Source: an uncultured Corynebacterium sp. (GTDB taxonomy: Bacteria > Actinomycetota > Actinomycetes > Mycobacteriales > Mycobacteriaceae). From it: a stretch of DNA of 8,316 bases. Location of the stretch: positions 1 to 8,316 of the forward strand of contig CALUCD010000021.1 of assembly GCA_943914465.1 (NCBI GenBank). Direction: 5' to 3'. The notes beneath the pieces are model-generated. The model was not told where the DNA came from and did no database searches. It saw only the letters and a program-made list of their open reading frames with translations. Position 1 is the first letter of the stretch. The number at the start of each line of letters is the position of its first letter. Below are positions 5,428-8,316 of this stretch, one piece after another. A program made the position numbers and the translations under genes.

Positions 5428-5934
5428 ATGTTCACATCACCAGCGTTTTTCCCAAACTCTTCCCAAGACCTATCCCCGACCACGGCGGCGTACACAGCTG
5501 AAATCTTGCGCCACCACACGGACACTGTTGCTGCGTTGCGCTCAATCATCCACCACCCTCGCTCGCTTGCCCGGCCAACGAGCACCTGGCGCCCGCCAAC
5601 GAAATCCCTCCCTCGCATCGGTTCGGGGCCGCGACTCAAAGCCGCGATCACTCGTCGCAGAGTCGGGCCACGAGCACTCGCCCGCCTCAGGGACTACGGG
5701 CAAACACAGGTACCGGCATATCTTGTGGACCTGCGCCTGACGGATTCCAGCGGTCAGCCTACGGACTACCGGGTCACCGAGGCCTGGGCTCGCGCACTCG
5801 TGCCCGATGAGGTCATCGAGGCGGTGCACGAGGTGCCATCGTTACGCGCAGTGAGCTATATATGGCTCGTGGATAGCGAGTTCAACCCCGTCGCAGCACC
5901 GGCAACGATGTTCGCAGATCTACCAGCCGCCTAA
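5428..5934 (+). CDS. Hypothetical protein, 168 aa, basic middle and acidic C-terminal half
   Basis: I do not recognise this family. The reading frame keeps actinobacterial codon use to its end, especially from codon 90 on. It lies in its own intergenic slot between divergent and convergent neighbours, and has a promoter-like -10 immediately upstream. Residues 35-88 are rich in Arg (RRR at 77-79, several R-x-x-R spacings) with scattered Pro. Residues 90-150 look like a compact domain: YLVDLRLTDSSGQPTDYRV, then a helix-like EAWARALVPDEVIEAVHEV, then a strand-like AVSYIWLVD. There is no signal peptide, membrane segment or recognisable catalytic motif. The start is the first ATG, apparently leaderless. 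It is divergent from the MFS operon and shares its regulatory region. The basic segment could bind nucleic acid, but that is only a guess. Confidence 0.6.
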   Translation: MFTSPAFFPNSSQDLSPTTAAYTAEILRHHTDTVAALRSIIHHPRSLARPTSTWRPPTKSLPRIGSGPRLKAAITRRRVGPRALARLRDYGQTQVPAYLVDLRLTDSSGQPTDYRVTEAWARALVPDEVIEAVHEVPSLRAVSYIWLVDSEFNPVAAPATMFADLPAA

Positions 5935-5953
5935 GCCGCCTCAGCTGACCAGG

Positions 5954-6865
5954 CTAGACCTCGTCCTCTGTGTCGATGACTTCCTCAGGATCGATACCTG
6001 TCGGCGCCTCGGCAGCCCCGGCATCAGAGTCGTCAGAGCCGTCCGCATCATCCACATCGCCGGAGTCGTCGGATTCTTCTACTTCGTCAGCGTCATCGGC
6101 GTCCGTGTCATCATCGCCATCAACCGCATCGTCGTGGCCGAAGATGTCGTAAACGTCGGGCTCATCGAGGTCATCTTCAACCGGCAGCAGCTGAGCCTCC
6201 CAATCCTCGGCGTGGTCCGCGGCGAGGGACAGCACCTCGAAGAGACGGTCAAAGTCGCTGAACCGACCAAGGTCAAGTACCTCTGACTCATTCACTGCCT
6301 CACCGTGCACAGCCTGGAACATGCGGATGCGGTCCTCTTCCGACAGCTCCGCATCCCCATCTGATTCCCACAGCTCACCAATCGCGTCATCCATCAGGTC
6401 GTCATAGTCCTCGCACAGGGCGACGAACTGCACGTCGGCGCATGGAACCCCACCGACCACCTGAACCAGGACTTGTAGCTCCGCGTTGTCGCCGACCTCA
6501 GCTCGCACCAACTCCGGGGTAGCGCGGTCCTGGAAGAACTCTAGGTCACCGATCCGCTCATCCGTACCCTCAAGCAGGTCCCGGAGCACGGTGACCACCT
6601 GATCAGTCGCCATGTGGTTCGCTACCGTTTGCACCGCATCCTCAACTGAGAAGACGACGGAAACCAACACAGCCTCAAATTCGTCATCATCCTCGTCCAC
6701 GTCGGCTGCGGCGATGTAGACATTTGCGGCGGGCAGATGTGCATCGATCTCCACGAACTGAATTTCAACGTCTGCCGTAATTGGCACAAACATCGTCTCA
6801 TCATGAACGCGGGATTCGACACCGTCGCGGTCGAGGGCGGCGGCGATCTCCTCGAAAAAGCTCAT
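5954..6865 (-). CDS. Highly acidic, lysine-free hypothetical protein with possible tandem domains
   Basis: This 303-residue protein has 96 Asp/Glu, 10 Arg and no Lys by my count. No signal peptide or membrane segment is present, so it is probably cytoplasmic. Residues 1-230 look folded, alternating strand-like (FVPITADVEIQFVEID; LQVLVQVV) and helix-like stretches (VEDAVQTVANHM; FDRLFEVLSLAADHAEDW). Residues 33-61 and 128-156 resemble each other (E-[IL]-Q ... P-x-A-[ND]-V-x-[IF]-x-A ... D-x-D-D), which hints at an internal duplication. Residues 231-303 are a low-complexity Asp/Ser/Ala tail with DDD and SDD repeats, surely disordered. The start is ATG at 6865, with AGGAAGG 10 bases upstream. 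The alternating strands and helices vaguely recall small YbjN or secretion-chaperone folds, but I cannot assign a family. It is downstream of the esterase in the same direction but separated by 141 bases, so it may be transcribed independently. Confidence 0.8.
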   Translation of the reverse strand: MSFFEEIAAALDRDGVESRVHDETMFVPITADVEIQFVEIDAHLPAANVYIAAADVDEDDDEFEAVLVSVVFSVEDAVQTVANHMATDQVVTVLRDLLEGTDERIGDLEFFQDRATPELVRAEVGDNAELQVLVQVVGGVPCADVQFVALCEDYDDLMDDAIGELWESDGDAELSEEDRIRMFQAVHGEAVNESEVLDLGRFSDFDRLFEVLSLAADHAEDWEAQLLPVEDDLDEPDVYDIFGHDDAVDGDDDTDADDADEVEESDDSGDVDDADGSDDSDAGAAEAPTGIDPEEVIDTEDEV

Positions 6866-6875
6866 TACGGGTCTG

Positions 6876-6882
6876 CCTTCCT
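6876..6882 (-). promoter_or_regulatory. Strong ribosome binding site of the acidic protein gene
   Basis: The minus strand carries AGGAAGG 10 bases before the ATG at 6865, the best Shine-Dalgarno match in the window. It supports this start and suggests efficient translation. A small GAGG/CCTC dyad (6887-6900) lies just upstream. Confidence 0.65.
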
Positions 6883-6901
6883 ACTTGAGGTATTTGCCTC
6901 G

Positions 6902-7004
6902 GTTCACACCAGGCCTGCACTAGCCTAGCCAGAAAAGCCCCGCCAGGTGCGCTAACGTGCGAAATCGTCGCGCTGAACTTTTCTCACACGGACCTGGTGT
7001 GAAC
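6902..7004. repeat. 12-base inverted repeat pair between esterase and acidic gene
   Basis: GTTCACACCAGG at 6902-6913 is the exact reverse complement of CCTGGTGTGAAC at 6993-7004, with 79 bases between. The right arm also forms part of a local dyad, GGTGT-GA-ACACC (6996-7007), which reaches the esterase stop codon. It can alternatively pair with TCACAC (6984-6989). The two arms bracket a possible -10 at 6922-6927. They could be paired binding sites for one regulator or alternative RNA stems. No T-run follows, so this is not a simple terminator. Confidence 0.5.
6922..6927 (-). promoter_or_regulatory. Possible -10 box of the acidic protein gene
   Basis: The minus strand reads TAGGCT, a TANNNT match, which would give a leader of about 50 bases ending in the strong Shine-Dalgarno at 6882-6876. 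The left inverted-repeat arm would then fall at the transcript start. The -35 region is not convincing. Confidence 0.25.
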
Positions 7005-7006
7005 AC

Positions 7007-8316
7007 CTAACGCGCGTCGCCTGCATCGGGTTCCGGCCACCCATCCTCCGGCGCTTCCAGACCGAAAAATTCTGCCAACGAATCCATCAGGTCCGCACGC
7101 CCATTTCCCCATTCGCGCATGTCAAACTCTTCCCACGCGCGTCTGTGATCTGCCTTCGGGTCTAACTCGATGAACAGCTCACTGTCGAAGACTGCGGTGG
7201 CACGCCCCGGTTTGTCCTCATCACGAAAGTCATAAGGCGGCCACTCCCCACCGGGCCGACCGTGGTGGAAAAACTCGCCCCAGTGGTACTGCATCTGACG
7301 GCTGACCTCCTCGAAGGCCTCCTTCGAGCCAAACCGGTCGATCCGCGAAGCGCGCGTAGCAAACGGGTCACCAAAAACCGCGACCAAGTCTGCGGTATGC
7401 ATCGCCCCGAGCCCAAGCCGGCGCATTGTGGCTGACGCGTACTCGAATCGGTACATCCAGGTTGGCGCGACTCGCCGGTGCGCAGTTGCCAGCATCACAG
7501 ACGGAGCCCAAAACACCGCGTCGGCAATGAGATCCGCGAAGTCAGCGCGACCGCCCACATACCCGTATGCCTCAAGCACGAGGTGCACGTTGTCCGGGTC
7601 ATATACCGAAAGTGCTCGGTGAGCTGCACGCTGTCGCTGCCGTGCGGTCTGGTACATCGCCTTGGCAAAGCTTGCCTCTTCCGAATTGGTGCCGATAATG
7701 AGCGGGACCGGGGCCTGATCGCCGCTCTCAAACAGGTCGATCGGGTGTGCTGGCAGGCTGATGCCGTCAACAGTCGGCATAAAGCTTGTGTTGAACTGAA
7801 CAAGCTCCTTGCTGTTGAGCAACATCGACTGCCCAACACGGACGAGGTCTTCGGCATCAGCCTTGCGCAGATCCTCCAGGGTGGACAGGCGAGACATGCC
7901 CATGCCGTCAATCAGTTCACGCACCCACATCGCGGCCTGGACGCGGGAGTGAACACTTGCTGAAGGCGGCGACTGAGCGACGGCTCCGTGAAAGAGCCCG
8001 CGTGCTGCCGGGGCGCACATGAGGTGGATGACCGCAGCCCCACCTGCTGATTCACCCATGATGGTGACTTGGTTGGCATCGCCGCCGAAATTTCCGATAT
8101 TGGCGCGCACCCATTCCAGCGCCTGAATCTGATCAAGCAGTGCCGGGTTGGCCACGCAGTCCGTACCAATTGAGCGGAAATCCAAATAACCGAGCACACC
8201 GAGGCGGAAGTTCACGGACACGTAGACAACATCAGTCGCCTGGGCAAGGTTGTAACCCCGCAGCACCCGCTCATTGCTTGCACCGGTGACAAACGTGCCG
8301 CCATGAAAATAGACAA
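7007..8316 (-). CDS. Type-B carboxylesterase (alpha/beta hydrolase), N-terminus outside window
   Basis: This serine esterase of the carboxylesterase/lipase type-B family would hydrolyse carboxylic esters; its natural substrate is unknown. The frame is open to the window edge, and 435 residues are visible. Near the start of the visible part is VYFHGGTF, the oxyanion-hole motif (usually HGGGF/HGGAF). Then come VNFRLGVLGYLDF and NPALLDQIQALEWVRANIGNFGGD, both family hallmarks. The nucleophile elbow GESAGG places the catalytic Ser at about visible residue 89. TNSEE at about 209-213 fits the acidic triad residue, and GAMHTADLVAVFG supplies the His at about 306. All triad residues are therefore present. 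Family members run to roughly 500 residues, so about 100 N-terminal residues are missing and a signal peptide cannot be judged. An internal GTG at 8266 is not the start, because HGG lies upstream of it. The C-terminus is acidic. Confidence 0.93.
   Translation of the reverse strand, partial: VYFHGGTFVTGASNERVLRGYNLAQATDVVYVSVNFRLGVLGYLDFRSIGTDCVANPALLDQIQALEWVRANIGNFGGDANQVTIMGESAGGAAVIHLMCAPAARGLFHGAVAQSPPSASVHSRVQAAMWVRELIDGMGMSRLSTLEDLRKADAEDLVRVGQSMLLNSKELVQFNTSFMPTVDGISLPAHPIDLFESGDQAPVPLIIGTNSEEASFAKAMYQTARQRQRAAHRALSVYDPDNVHLVLEAYGYVGGRADFADLIADAVFWAPSVMLATAHRRVAPTWMYRFEYASATMRRLGLGAMHTADLVAVFGDPFATRASRIDRFGSKEAFEEVSRQMQYHWGEFFHHGRPGGEWPPYDFRDEDKPGRATAVFDSELFIELDPKADHRRAWEEFDMREWGNGRADLMDSLAEFFGLEAPEDGWPEPDAGDAR

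Noticed and set aside
6902..7004. The inverted repeat as a miniature transposable element
   Set aside because: There is no target-site duplication at the ends, the right arm runs into the esterase stop codon, and the interior has nothing typical of such an element.
8264..8266. GTG at 8266 as the esterase start
   Set aside because: The frame stays open upstream and encodes the oxyanion-hole motif VYFHGGTF, so the true start is beyond the window.

Overview
The window is GC-rich, densely packed bacterial DNA. Tight gene spacing, GTG/TTG start options, an apparently leaderless gene and the codon and residue bias fit a high-GC actinobacterium, most likely Corynebacterium or a close relative. That assignment is an inference from style; no rRNA or other marker gene is present. 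I see no tRNA, rRNA, CRISPR array, insertion sequence, phage gene or origin.

Layout. The first 55 bases are the tail of a plus-strand gene cut by the window edge. From 5311 (or 5356) down to 238, a block of five minus-strand genes reads as one operon: an MFS transporter, an inosine/uridine-type nucleoside hydrolase (4-base ATGA overlap), a 93-base gap, an ECF S component, an EcfT membrane subunit (18-base gap) and a fused two-domain EcfA ATPase (10-base overlap). A candidate terminator lies at 81-111. The divergent region 5312-5427 carries a perfect GAAC-N4-GTTC palindrome and a likely leaderless promoter for a plus-strand gene of unknown function (5428-5934). That gene converges on a very acidic, lysine-free minus-strand protein (5954-6865) that seems to contain an internal duplication. 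The window ends inside a minus-strand type-B carboxylesterase (7007 to beyond 8316). A 141-base gap separates the esterase from the acidic gene and holds a 12-base inverted repeat that brackets a possible promoter.

How the genes may work together. S + T + fused A-A is a complete dedicated (group I) ECF importer. Linkage to a nucleoside hydrolase suggests uptake of a nucleoside or related N-glycoside followed by cleavage to base and pentose. The MFS protein may move a substrate or export a cleavage product. The substrate is inferred from context only. The most striking molecular detail is in the EcfA fusion: every missing ATPase residue maps to one of the two composite sites, leaving one canonical site and one dead one.
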